Shown: positions 16,686-25,258 of the stretch, one piece after another
How the letters are laid out: every line of letters starts with the position of its first letter
Numbering within the stretch: the stretch's first letter is position 1
Source: Tidjanibacter sp.
Lineage (GTDB): Bacteria > Bacteroidota > Bacteroidia > Bacteroidales > Rikenellaceae
Length of the DNA: 64,000 nucleotides
Assembly: GCA_017466345.1 (NCBI GenBank)
Contig: JAFTUI010000018.1
Location: forward strand, 1-64,000
Reading direction: 5' to 3'
The notes under the pieces: generated by a model
Seen by the model: the letters and a program-made list of their open reading frames with translations, nothing else
Told to the model about the DNA's origin: nothing
Database searches by the model: none
Translations under genes and position numbers: made by a program

Positions 16686-19445
16686 ATGAAAAATTTATTC
16701 AGATTAGCGACTCTTCTCCTGGCGTTTGCAACGCTGGGTTTTGTTGGTTGCGAGGACCCCGACACTGATTGGATCGGCGAAGATGGTGTTGGCATCAAAG
16801 CCACGTTTAAGTCTTCGACCACTAAGACTGCAACTCTCGAAGTGCAGACCGTAGGTTTGAGCAAAATTGCTTGGATTGCCAAACCCGCCGAGGAGAAAGC
16901 TCCTGCACCTGTGTTCGTTTTCAAAAACGGTAGCCAGATGGATGTAACCGATGGTACGCACACCGTTGAAGTTAAACAACTCAGTGCAAACACCACCTAC
17001 ACCGTCTACTTTGCTGGCGAAACTACTGCCACAGCAGACCTTAGCGACTTGTACACATTGCAGAATGTCAAGACAACCGACTTCGACACAGATGGTGTAA
17101 CTGTCCGCGAGGTTTTGTACGATGGACTTATCCTCGACATCAAAGTTCCTGAGAGCGTGAAGGAGCAAGACCACCTTATCAAATGGTCTACTACCGACCT
17201 CTACCTCTACAATAGGAATAAAATCGGCACTCACGGTACTCAGCCCGATACCGACCTGATGAACTGGAACGATAGCAAGGCAGGTTGGAAACATATGTAT
17301 TTCAACAGTAGCACTACGCTTCACCTTACAGAGATGAACTCGTACGCCGTTGACGAGAACGGCAATACGAACACCAAATACCACTACTACGAGACTCTTG
17401 TTCCCGGTCAACCTCAGGTTTTCATACTCGGTGAGTATGAGTTTGGTCAGGATATGGGCAGCGGCTGGGGCTGGGGCTACTACGAGCCTTTGTTCGACCG
17501 CGCAGCTTGGTCGAGTGCATTGGCTAAGAACGGTGGCGAGCTCGTTGACGAGACTCCTTTCTGGGATGGTATGTACACCCATATGCTCGTTAAGACCAAA
17601 GAGCCTGAGAAATTGCCTGACGAGCTGATGAAGGTAGAACTCGACATCCGCCCAGATGACGCCATCATTGATGTAACCGTAGACGACAGCATCGAAGTTT
17701 TACAGGTGATGGTACTTGACGAGGAACAGCACGCGATTGCGTACAAGTGGCTCGGCGAGAGCTACGAACACTTCCAGTGGTTTGCAACTTCGTATGTTGG
17801 TCTGATGGAAGGTGCAACTGATTTCTATACGCGTAGTAAGGGCGATGGTAGTAAACCTTACATCAATGAAAACGGTAGATTTAGGACTGCCCTTAGTAAA
17901 TACCTCATCAATGTAAGTATGACCTCGAAATACTGGGTATATGTTGTAGGTGTTAGCGGCTACGATGAGGAGGGCTATATGAACGGTAGCAAGCAGGTTT
18001 GCTGGAGTATGAATGGCTTCAACCTCAAAGAGACCACCAAACCCGCGCCCACCGTTGAGGTAACACCTGTTGAACCTCTCGAACCCAACAAGGCTTACTA
18101 CAAGATATTCTGCCCCAGCGCTGCCGAGGGCAATGGCGTAACCAAAGGCTACTATTACGCTGGATATGAGAAGGATTGGCTTTCGTCAGGTATGACCGCA
18201 CAGGAGATCATTGACACCTATGCCTGGGGTAATACAATTGTCCAGTTCACACAAAACGACCTCGATCTGATCAATACAGATGGTCTGATTATTGATTTCC
18301 CCTCGCGTCCCAACGAGAACTTCTATTTTGCAACAGTATTTACAAATGACGAGGGTAGTCGCAACTACTCCGATGCGGTAGTATGCCGCACCTACGAGAC
18401 TCCCGTAGATAGGGTTGAGAGTGAGTACTTCGAGAGACTCAAAGGCGATTGGACTGCAAGTGCAACCGTTCGCTTCAAGAAACTCAAACCTGGCGTTGAT
18501 ACCGAAGATGATTCCCTCACTACGGATGATTTGTACGAGGAGCACACCAAGACTCACACCTGCACCATCACCGTTGGCGATGCAGAGTATCCCGAATCTC
18601 TCAACGAGAGTGTATACGAAACATACGAGAAACACGGTATAAGTCGCGAGAAGACCGACCTCTATTTCTCGGAGTTCTGCAAAGCAGTGGATCTGTTCAA
18701 CGAGACCAACCGCGCACAGAACCGTATCCTCGTGAATGGCTTTAACTTCGCAGGCGAGATGCTCGAATACCTCCCCTACTTCAACTTCCAGAGTGCATAC
18801 GACCTCTTCATTTCGGACACCTACAATGGCGTAAGCCACACTATGCCCGTATATGACTTCGGTCCTAAGTGGTTCTTTGAGGTTATGGCTGACGGTAGTC
18901 TTGCAGTACCTTTCAACACCGTCTACTACGCACCTATGGGTAGCTGGTACGTAGACTCGTTCTACGGTCAGCAGGAAATTCACTTGATTGCTTACGAGCC
19001 CACCACCTCCGGTGCAGCAGGCTACGTTGGAAAAGGTAGTACCGGCTACTTCCCCGTGGAGATCTCGGAAGATGGCAACACCATCACTATCAAGCCCTAC
19101 GAGAATGCTGAACTACCTGGCTATAAGTACTATCCCAACGTAGGTGTTTACAACCAGTTGGATCCTACATCCTACAGTATGTCTATGTATATCATCTCGG
19201 AGATTACCCTCACTCGTGGTGCTGCCGCAGAGCCTGCTCGCGTGGCTGCTAAGGGTGGCAAGGCAGTAGCTCCCGTAGAGATGAAGGTTGAGGCAAAGAA
19301 CGGCATTAAGACCGCCATCCGTCCCCGCACTCCCGGTATCTTTGACGAGAGCGACAGGGTTGAGATGTCTGGTCCTTGCAAAGACCTCACTCCCGAGCAG
19401 AAACACGAGAGGTGGATTAAGGAGCGTATGAGTATCCGCAAATAA
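16686..19445 (+). CDS. Large surface lipoprotein heading the plus arm
   Basis: 919 residues. MKNLFRLATLLLAFATLGFVGC is a lipoprotein signal with Cys 22, followed by EDPDTDW, an acidic surface-export type sequence. It is composed of beta-rich modules. Residues about 130-460 (VPESVKEQDHLIKW, STTLHLTEMNSY, LVPGQPQVFILGEYEFG, VTVDDSIEVLQVMVLDE, HFQWFATSY) have clear counterparts in the LRR lipoprotein at 43675. The C-terminal third contains a domain with YKYYPNVGVYNQL and ends in a basic, Lys/Arg-rich tail (HERWIKERMSIRK), unusual for a surface protein. Gene family not recognised. A hairpin separates it from the following barrel gene. Role unknown; likely a surface partner of the barrel/Omp28-like pair. 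Confidence 0.8.
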   Translation: MKNLFRLATLLLAFATLGFVGCEDPDTDWIGEDGVGIKATFKSSTTKTATLEVQTVGLSKIAWIAKPAEEKAPAPVFVFKNGSQMDVTDGTHTVEVKQLSANTTYTVYFAGETTATADLSDLYTLQNVKTTDFDTDGVTVREVLYDGLILDIKVPESVKEQDHLIKWSTTDLYLYNRNKIGTHGTQPDTDLMNWNDSKAGWKHMYFNSSTTLHLTEMNSYAVDENGNTNTKYHYYETLVPGQPQVFILGEYEFGQDMGSGWGWGYYEPLFDRAAWSSALAKNGGELVDETPFWDGMYTHMLVKTKEPEKLPDELMKVELDIRPDDAIIDVTVDDSIEVLQVMVLDEEQHAIAYKWLGESYEHFQWFATSYVGLMEGATDFYTRSKGDGSKPYINENGRFRTALSKYLINVSMTSKYWVYVVGVSGYDEEGYMNGSKQVCWSMNGFNLKETTKPAPTVEVTPVEPLEPNKAYYKIFCPSAAEGNGVTKGYYYAGYEKDWLSSGMTAQEIIDTYAWGNTIVQFTQNDLDLINTDGLIIDFPSRPNENFYFATVFTNDEGSRNYSDAVVCRTYETPVDRVESEYFERLKGDWTASATVRFKKLKPGVDTEDDSLTTDDLYEEHTKTHTCTITVGDAEYPESLNESVYETYEKHGISREKTDLYFSEFCKAVDLFNETNRAQNRILVNGFNFAGEMLEYLPYFNFQSAYDLFISDTYNGVSHTMPVYDFGPKWFFEVMADGSLAVPFNTVYYAPMGSWYVDSFYGQQEIHLIAYEPTTSGAAGYVGKGSTGYFPVEISEDGNTITIKPYENAELPGYKYYPNVGVYNQLDPTSYSMSMYIISEITLTRGAAAEPARVAAKGGKAVAPVEMKVEAKNGIKTAIRPRTPGIFDESDRVEMSGPCKDLTPEQKHERWIKERMSIRK

Positions 19446-19475
19446 TCCCTAACCTCTAAACTCTATGCACACAAC

Positions 19476-19511
19476 ATTCAGAAACCCCTCTATGAGCAGG
19501 GGTTTCTGAAT
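19476..19511 (+). terminator. Inter-cistronic hairpin
   Basis: Perfect 14-bp inverted repeat (arms 19476-19489 and 19498-19511) with an 8-nt loop, then CGCGTGTTTT. The T-run is weak and displaced, so it may be a partial terminator or an mRNA-stabilising end between the lipoprotein and barrel genes. Confidence 0.65.
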
Positions 19512-19561
19512 CGCGTGTTTTAGGACACAAACAACACAAATCGCATTAGAAAACAGACAGA

Positions 19562-21211
19562 ATGAAGCGACTGACTATAACCTTGCTGGCACTCGCCGCA
19601 ACAACCGCCCTCAGTGCACAAATAAAGCTCGGAGGGGGCAACTTGACAGGTAGCTTGGAGTCCAACTCCATCTACTACCTTGACGATGCTGCGTTGGGCG
19701 ACAAGAAGATACCTTTCGGCTCGAACGACTACCTCAAACTCGCCTACTACAACGGGCGTTGGAGCGCAGGTCTGCAAGGCGATGCCTATCTGCCCGCACT
19801 TGTGGGTTATGACGACATCCGCAACCTCAAAGCCGACCCAACCTTCGCACTCACACAGCTCTTCGTGAACTATCGTGGCGATTGGTATGACATCACGGTT
19901 GGCGATTTCTTCGAGCAGTTCGGTAGCGGCTTGGTATATCGTAGTTTCGAGGATAGACAACTCGGCTTCAACAGCGCAACGCAAGGTCTGAGGTTTACCG
20001 CCTCGCCCACCGAGTGGCTCGCACTGAAAGCCTTCTATGGTCGTCCCCGATTGGCTGTGATAGACTACTCCACAGCGTGGATTGGCGGCTTGGACGCAAG
20101 CGTCAATGTGGGTTCGCTCTTGAAGTGGCAGGAGGCTATGCTGATGGTGGATGGTAGTTATGTCAATCGCTATCAGGCTCTCGACTTGGAGGGTAGCGAG
20201 AACAGCTTAGGTATTAGCATATTCCCCGCTGGCTTCGAGACTCCTATGACTCATCTCTACTCGGCTCGTGGCTCGTTCGACTGGAATGGTCTGAGTGTGA
20301 AGGGCGAGTATGTGGGCAAATCGTTGGACCTTAGCGATAGGAGTTCGGAACCCTCAAAAGGTAGTGCACTATTGGGCGAGGTTTCCTACACCGTTGGCAA
20401 GTTCAACATTATGGTGCAGGCTCGTATGATTGAGAATATGGGTACACGCCTTTCGCTCTACGATATTCCAGTAGAGGGAGCGTTTGGTGGCTACGACTAC
20501 CTCTCGCCTCTGAGCAATACGCTCAACTACATCCCCGCTCTGACACGTCAGCACACCTATATGCTCGCAAACCTCGAACCACATCAGGTTAATACCCACA
20601 GTGAGTTCGCGGCTCAGGCAGACGCTTACTACTCCATCCGTCACAAGAAAGATCGCCGCAACTTCTGGCGCTTCCACCTGAACGCTTCGATGGCACAGAA
20701 CACCGAAACCAACAACCTCACTTGGCTCGATGTGAATGTAGATGTAGAGCGTCAGTGGAACAAGAATTGGAAGGCTACGTTTATGTACTCGTTGCAGAAA
20801 CGCAATCCCAATAAGGGTTTTAACGACCAAATTTATACCTCTAATATATTTGTGGCAGACGTAACACACAAACTCAGCACCAAGAACTCTCTGCGTGCCG
20901 AGTTGCAATACCTCTACTCCAACGACTATGAGGGCGACTGGATGGGTGCACTCGTGGAGTTCAATATGGCTCCTCGGCTGAGCATCTTTGTGAGCGATAT
21001 GTACAACCACCAGAGGGTAAAAACCGGTGATTGGGCGCAGGAAGAAGAGAAATTACACTATTACAGCATAGGTGCAAGCTACACCATCGACCGCACAAGG
21101 GTACAACTCTCCTATGGTCGCAACCGTGCAGGTATGATATGTTCGGGTGGCGTTTGCCGCTACACTCCTGCCTACACAGGTTTCAATCTCCTGCTCAGCA
21201 CCTCGTTCTAA
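19562..21211 (+). CDS. DUF6029-like outer-membrane beta-barrel protein, second copy
   Basis: 549 residues, paralogue of the gene at 14141. Signal MKRLTITLLALAATTALSAQ without lipobox. Shared motifs in the same order: GSLESNSIYYLDD, NDYLKLAYYNGRWSAGLQGDAYLPALVGY, FFEQFGSGLVYRSFEDRQLGFNSATQGLR, ALKAFYGRPRL, LNYIPALTRQHTYMLANLEP, and the C-terminus RTRVQLSYGRNRAGMICSGGVCRYTPAYTGFNLLLSTSF in segments. Cys at about 527 and 532. It ends in Phe as outer-membrane barrels do. It is followed 55 nt later by an Omp28-like lipoprotein, repeating the barrel-then-Omp28 order of the minus arm. Function unknown. Confidence 0.82.
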   Translation: MKRLTITLLALAATTALSAQIKLGGGNLTGSLESNSIYYLDDAALGDKKIPFGSNDYLKLAYYNGRWSAGLQGDAYLPALVGYDDIRNLKADPTFALTQLFVNYRGDWYDITVGDFFEQFGSGLVYRSFEDRQLGFNSATQGLRFTASPTEWLALKAFYGRPRLAVIDYSTAWIGGLDASVNVGSLLKWQEAMLMVDGSYVNRYQALDLEGSENSLGISIFPAGFETPMTHLYSARGSFDWNGLSVKGEYVGKSLDLSDRSSEPSKGSALLGEVSYTVGKFNIMVQARMIENMGTRLSLYDIPVEGAFGGYDYLSPLSNTLNYIPALTRQHTYMLANLEPHQVNTHSEFAAQADAYYSIRHKKDRRNFWRFHLNASMAQNTETNNLTWLDVNVDVERQWNKNWKATFMYSLQKRNPNKGFNDQIYTSNIFVADVTHKLSTKNSLRAELQYLYSNDYEGDWMGALVEFNMAPRLSIFVSDMYNHQRVKTGDWAQEEEKLHYYSIGASYTIDRTRVQLSYGRNRAGMICSGGVCRYTPAYTGFNLLLSTSF

Positions 21212-21266
21212 CGACCAAAAGTGAAAGAATTTATAACGATTAAAAACAACCAAATACCTTTTAGAA

Positions 21267-22448
21267 ATGAAATTTTTGAAATTTATTGCAGCCGCAGTTT
21301 TTGCTCTCGCAATGGTGGCTTGCGGTGACGAACCCACCAACACTCCCGTTGAGAAATCGCCTTTCAGGATGGAGGTAAGCAGCAATTTCGTGCAGATTGG
21401 TGTTGACCACGCATATTTCTTGGTATATCTCGATGAAGAACTCGTTGACCCCGCCGAGCTTACATTCTACGATGAGAATGATGAGGAGGTGGAGATGACT
21501 ACCCTCGAAATAGAGATTGATGGCCAAACCGTGACCGTTCCTGAGTGGGCACCTACCGAGCCCACCACCAAATCGTTCTGGGTGTCGTATAAAACCTACT
21601 TCACCAAAGAGCTAATCACTATTACAGCAGTAGACTTTGCATTCCCCGATAGTATGGAAGACCCTCAGCCCAACAATGTATCGTTCAAAAAACGCACATT
21701 CTTCACTCAGTTCACCGGTGCGGGTTGTGGCTATTGTCCCTGGGCAAAAGCTGCCCTTTATGAGGCTGCCGCAGATGAGGCCTACGCTGACAAATTTGTA
21801 GTTGCAGCAATCTACACATACGATGGACAAAACTCCAAGCTCTACCCTACGGAAAATGGGGATATTTCAACTGCATTTGGTGTAAGCAGCTACCCTACCG
21901 TAATCTATGATATGATGGGTTCGTTCAGCTACGAAAGGGTAGATAAAGACTACGTCAGTGTAAAAGCCGCTATTGACAACACGCAGCAGCAGGAGGCAAA
22001 AGCAGGTATCGCTGTAAATGTCGCAAGTGACGAGGGCGACACCTTCGTGGCTCGCGTATCTGTTAAGGCTGCTGTGGATGGCGAATACAATGTTGGTGCT
22101 TGGCTCGTAGAGGATGGTATAAAAGAGAAACAGGCCAATAATGGATGTGGATACCCTATGGACTTTGACAACCACAACAACGTACTCCGTTATGCTGATA
22201 GTGGCAAGAAGTACATCGGTCACTCGCTTGGCGCAATGAAGGCTGGCGAGATCAAAGACCACGTCTTCACTATGAACTTCTTCAAGGGTACATACAACAA
22301 AGATGGTAAAGAAGTCAAGGCTCCTTGGGTAAAGGAGAATTGTCGCCTTATCGTCTTCGTAACAACCAGCGTCAGAGGTAGTGCATACGTTACCAACGTG
22401 GTAGCAAATGATATTTACAGTGAGTCAATTGCGTTTGACTACAAGTAG
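21267..22448 (+). CDS. Omp28-like thioredoxin-fold lipoprotein, plus arm
   Basis: 393 residues. Lipobox LAMVAC (Cys 19), then GDEPTNTPVEK. An N-terminal Ig-like domain (about 30-125) includes DHAYFLVYLDEELVDPAEL. The thioredoxin-fold part begins KKRTFFTQFTGAGCGYCPWAK with CGYC at about 154-157 and contains VSSYPTVIYDM with the expected Pro. The C-terminal beta domain has WLVEDGIKEKQANNGCGY and HNNVLRYADSGK, matching the FLVEDG.../HNNVVRA pattern of the 628-aa minus-arm protein. It ends the plus arm; a strong terminator follows. Likely surface-anchored; redox partner of the adjacent barrel is an inference from context and CxxC. Confidence 0.87.
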   Translation: MKFLKFIAAAVFALAMVACGDEPTNTPVEKSPFRMEVSSNFVQIGVDHAYFLVYLDEELVDPAELTFYDENDEEVEMTTLEIEIDGQTVTVPEWAPTEPTTKSFWVSYKTYFTKELITITAVDFAFPDSMEDPQPNNVSFKKRTFFTQFTGAGCGYCPWAKAALYEAAADEAYADKFVVAAIYTYDGQNSKLYPTENGDISTAFGVSSYPTVIYDMMGSFSYERVDKDYVSVKAAIDNTQQQEAKAGIAVNVASDEGDTFVARVSVKAAVDGEYNVGAWLVEDGIKEKQANNGCGYPMDFDNHNNVLRYADSGKKYIGHSLGAMKAGEIKDHVFTMNFFKGTYNKDGKEVKAPWVKENCRLIVFVTTSVRGSAYVTNVVANDIYSESIAFDYK

Positions 22449-22469
22449 TAGCGCTTGCTAAACCATACA

Positions 22470-22505
22470 AAAGGGTCGCACCAAAGGGTGCGGCCCTTTT
22501 TCGTC
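22470..22505 (+). terminator. Intrinsic terminator of the plus arm
   Basis: AAAGGGTCGCACC-AAA-GGGTGCGGCCCTTTTT, a GC-rich stem of about 11 pairs followed by five T. Confidence 0.9.
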
Positions 22506-22539
22506 TTTTGGGCATCGTAGAAATTAACCATAGGAAAAG

Positions 22540-22570
22540 TTGGCTGTATAAAATAAAATACATATATTTG
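22540..22570 (+). promoter_or_regulatory. Promoter of the nitroreductase gene
   Basis: TTG (22540-22542), 20 nt, TATATTTG (22563-22570), within the Bacteroidetes consensus; leader of about 15 nt. Confidence 0.7.
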
Positions 22571-22590
22571 TATGATATTGTTTTGATTTT

Positions 22591-23232
22591 ATGGCAGACA
22601 ACTATCTCGAAAAGAAGATGGAGGACCTGAAAGCGGCAGGCTCTGGCACCAAAACCAAGAGCCACCTTTCGCTCGAAAAACTCCTCGTGCGCAACCGTAG
22701 TTATCGAGGCTACGACAACTCCTATGTCGTTCGCCCCGACCAACTTAGGCGTATAATCTCTGTTGCCACAAAAATCCCCTCGGCTCGTAATTCACAACTT
22801 TTGCGCTTCCGCCCCGTACCCCACGAGGAGGCAGATAAAGTATTGCCCTTCATCCGTCTGGGTGGTGCTCTGCGCGACCTTAAACTACCCTTCGAGGGAA
22901 TGGAACCTCGCGCCTTTGTGGTGATTTGTGCTGCCACCCCCACTCCCGACCACTACGTCTATATAGACCTCGGCATTGCGGCGCAGAGTATGCTGTTGCA
23001 GGCTGTGGAGATAGGTTTGGGAGGTATCTGCATCGGCGCTTTCGACAAGCAGGAGGTCAAAGAGTCGCTCGCCCTACCCTACGAGCCTTTGTTGGTGGTA
23101 GCAATAGGTAAGCCCAAAGAGAAAATCGAACTTGTGGAGATCCACGAGGACGAAGACAAAAACTATTGGCGAGACGAGAGCGGAACGCACTATGTCCCCA
23201 AAATTGCCCTCGAAGAACTAATTTTGAAATAA
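22591..23232 (+). CDS. Nitroreductase-family flavoprotein
   Basis: 213 residues. The nitroreductase fold is indicated by LLVRNRSYRGYDNS (R-S-x-R at the N-terminal FMN contact), IPSARNSQLLRF, HYVYIDLGIAAQSMLLQAVEIGLGGICIGAFD and ALPYEPLLVVAIGKPKE. These enzymes bind FMN and use NAD(P)H; the substrate cannot be read from sequence. About 40 N-terminal residues before the core are charged and probably flexible. The gene lies 57 nt upstream of an acyl-CoA synthetase, so the two may be co-transcribed, but no functional link is evident. Cytoplasmic, with no signal peptide. Confidence 0.87.
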   Translation: MADNYLEKKMEDLKAAGSGTKTKSHLSLEKLLVRNRSYRGYDNSYVVRPDQLRRIISVATKIPSARNSQLLRFRPVPHEEADKVLPFIRLGGALRDLKLPFEGMEPRAFVVICAATPTPDHYVYIDLGIAAQSMLLQAVEIGLGGICIGAFDKQEVKESLALPYEPLLVVAIGKPKEKIELVEIHEDEDKNYWRDESGTHYVPKIALEELILK

Positions 23233-23289
23233 GAGAGAAGAAAATAATAAGTACAAAAACAATCAACAAAAACCAAAAACTAACACACT

Positions 23290-25179
23290 ATGAAGAAAAC
23301 ATTGGTAGACCTTTTTGAAGGTTCGGTTGCAAACTATGCAAACAACGTCTTTCTGAAAGAGAAAATTGGTAAAACTTGGACCGACACTACTTACGCCCAG
23401 ACCCGCGATGTTGTGTATGAGATTGGTGCAGGTTTCGTAAAATTGGGCGTGGCTCCCAAAGACAATATGTCGCTCCTTTCGGAGGGTAGGAATATGTGGA
23501 TTATGACTGAGCTTGCTATGTTCTACGCAGGTGCAGCCAACGTGCCCCTTTCGATTAAACTCGAAGAGAGCAACGACCTTATGTTCCGTCTGAAACACTC
23601 GGATACCAAGTGGATTGTTGTGTCGAAATCGCAACTTCCCAAAATCCGCCGCATTATTGCCGATCTGCCTTTGGTAGAGAAGGTTATCATCATCGACAAG
23701 GTTGACGAGTTGCAGGATAGGGAGATTTTGATGGACGATGTGAGGGCTATGGGTCGCGAGCTGCTCGCCGAGGACAAAGAGGGCTTCCTCAAAATCGGTC
23801 AGGCTATCCAGAATGACGACCTCGCAACTATCACCTACACCAGCGGTACTACTGCCGACCCCAAAGGCGTTTGCCTCTCGCACCGCAACTACACAGCCAA
23901 CGTGGAGCAGGCTCTGACGCTGATGGATATTGACGAGACTTGGCGCACACTTATCATTCTCCCCTTGGACCACTGCTTTGCACACGTTGTAGGTTTCTAC
24001 ATCTTTATGCACAAAGGTGCTCAGGTGGCTACCGTACAGAACGGCAGGACCGGTATGGAGACTCTCAAAAACATTCCTTTGAACATCAGGGAGGTAAAAC
24101 CCCACATCATCCTTTCGGTTCCTACGCTTGCTAAGAACTTCAAGAAGAATATCGAGAACAGTATCAAGGCTAAGGGTAAGTTTGTTGAGACCCTCTACAA
24201 CTGGGGCTTGAAGAACGCCATCGCCTACAACGGCAATAGCGACCGTGAGCGTGGTAAGGGTTTGAGGGCTTTGCGCAAACCTTTGGTATGGTTCTTCGAC
24301 AAACTTGTATTCTCGAAAGTTCGCGAGGGCTTCGGTGGCGAGATGAGGTTCTTTGTTGGTGGTGGCGCACTCTTGGACAAGGATTTGCAGGTATTCTTTA
24401 TGGCTGTCGGTATGCCTATGTTCCAGGGCTACGGTCTTAGCGAGGCAACCCCCGTCATTTCGTCTAATGGTCCTCGGAGATATGAGTTCGGTTCGAGCGG
24501 TGTTATGGTCAAACCCTTCGAGATGAAGATTTGCGACCCCGATGGTAACGAACTCCCCGAGGGCGAGAAAGGCGAGATGGTCTGCAAAGGCGAGAACGTG
24601 ATGATGGGCTACTGGAAGAACGCTTCTTCGACTGCCGAGACCGTTAAGGACGGTTGGCTCTATACGGGCGATATGGGTGCCGTTAAGAATGGTTTGCTCT
24701 ATGTATATGGTCGTTTCAAGAGCCTTCTGATTGCTGCCGATGGCGAGAAATACTGCCCCGAGGGTATCGAGGAGGCTTACGTTTCGAGCTCGAAGTTCAT
24801 CGACCACGCAATTCTCCACAACAACCAAGACCCCTACACTACCCTTCTTATCTCGCCCAACAAGGAGGCTATGAAGGCTGCTTTGGTGCCCTTCAAACTC
24901 TCGCTCGACAGTGAGGAAGGTCAGCGCAAAATCGTTGAACTCGTGCAGGCAGACCTCAATGAGTATAAGAAAGGTGGCAAATTTGAGGGCCAGTTCCCCG
25001 AGCGTTGGTTGCCCGCAACCTTCGCACTGCTTGACGAGCCCTTCACCGAGCAGAACCACCTCATTAACTCCACTATGAAGGTTGTTCGTGGCAAAGTTGA
25101 GGAGCACTTCGCAGACCGCCTTAACGCAATGTACACCCCCGAGGGTAAGGACATCTACTACAACGTAGGTAGGTTCTAA
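23290..25179 (+). CDS. AMP-binding long-chain acyl-CoA synthetase
   Basis: 629 residues. Member of the ANL adenylating superfamily, activating a fatty acid with ATP and CoA. P-loop TYTSGTTADPKGV at about 180-192, A4/A5 region MFQGYGLSEATPVIS, A7 GWLYTGDMG, A8 YVYGRFKSLLIAADGEKYCPEGIEE, and the C-terminal catalytic Lys region TMKVVRGKVEEHF. The long N-terminal and central parts match long-chain (FadD15/AAE-like) members common in Bacteroidetes. No signal peptide; likely cytoplasmic or peripheral membrane. A strong terminator follows directly, so this ends the transcription unit with the nitroreductase. Confidence 0.92.
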   Translation: MKKTLVDLFEGSVANYANNVFLKEKIGKTWTDTTYAQTRDVVYEIGAGFVKLGVAPKDNMSLLSEGRNMWIMTELAMFYAGAANVPLSIKLEESNDLMFRLKHSDTKWIVVSKSQLPKIRRIIADLPLVEKVIIIDKVDELQDREILMDDVRAMGRELLAEDKEGFLKIGQAIQNDDLATITYTSGTTADPKGVCLSHRNYTANVEQALTLMDIDETWRTLIILPLDHCFAHVVGFYIFMHKGAQVATVQNGRTGMETLKNIPLNIREVKPHIILSVPTLAKNFKKNIENSIKAKGKFVETLYNWGLKNAIAYNGNSDRERGKGLRALRKPLVWFFDKLVFSKVREGFGGEMRFFVGGGALLDKDLQVFFMAVGMPMFQGYGLSEATPVISSNGPRRYEFGSSGVMVKPFEMKICDPDGNELPEGEKGEMVCKGENVMMGYWKNASSTAETVKDGWLYTGDMGAVKNGLLYVYGRFKSLLIAADGEKYCPEGIEEAYVSSSKFIDHAILHNNQDPYTTLLISPNKEAMKAALVPFKLSLDSEEGQRKIVELVQADLNEYKKGGKFEGQFPERWLPATFALLDEPFTEQNHLINSTMKVVRGKVEEHFADRLNAMYTPEGKDIYYNVGRF

Positions 25180-25200
25180 TGCTATATTGCATCGCAGAAA

Positions 25201-25232
25201 AAGAGGAACAAGTTTGCTTGTTCCTCTTTTTT
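25201..25232 (+). terminator. Intrinsic terminator after the acyl-CoA synthetase
   Basis: AAGAGGAACAAG-TTTG-CTTGTTCCTCTT with six T in all at the 3' side. The stem also starts with A residues, so it could serve the convergent gene from the other side. Confidence 0.9.
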
Positions 25233-25258
25233 GTGTGTATGGATTGTGCCCTACTGCG

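Noticed and set aside
23263-25107. 614-codon open frame antisense to the acyl-CoA synthetase
   Set aside because: The sense strand has all ANL motifs; the antisense protein is Leu/Val/His-rich with no domain. It arises from avoided codons on the sense strand.
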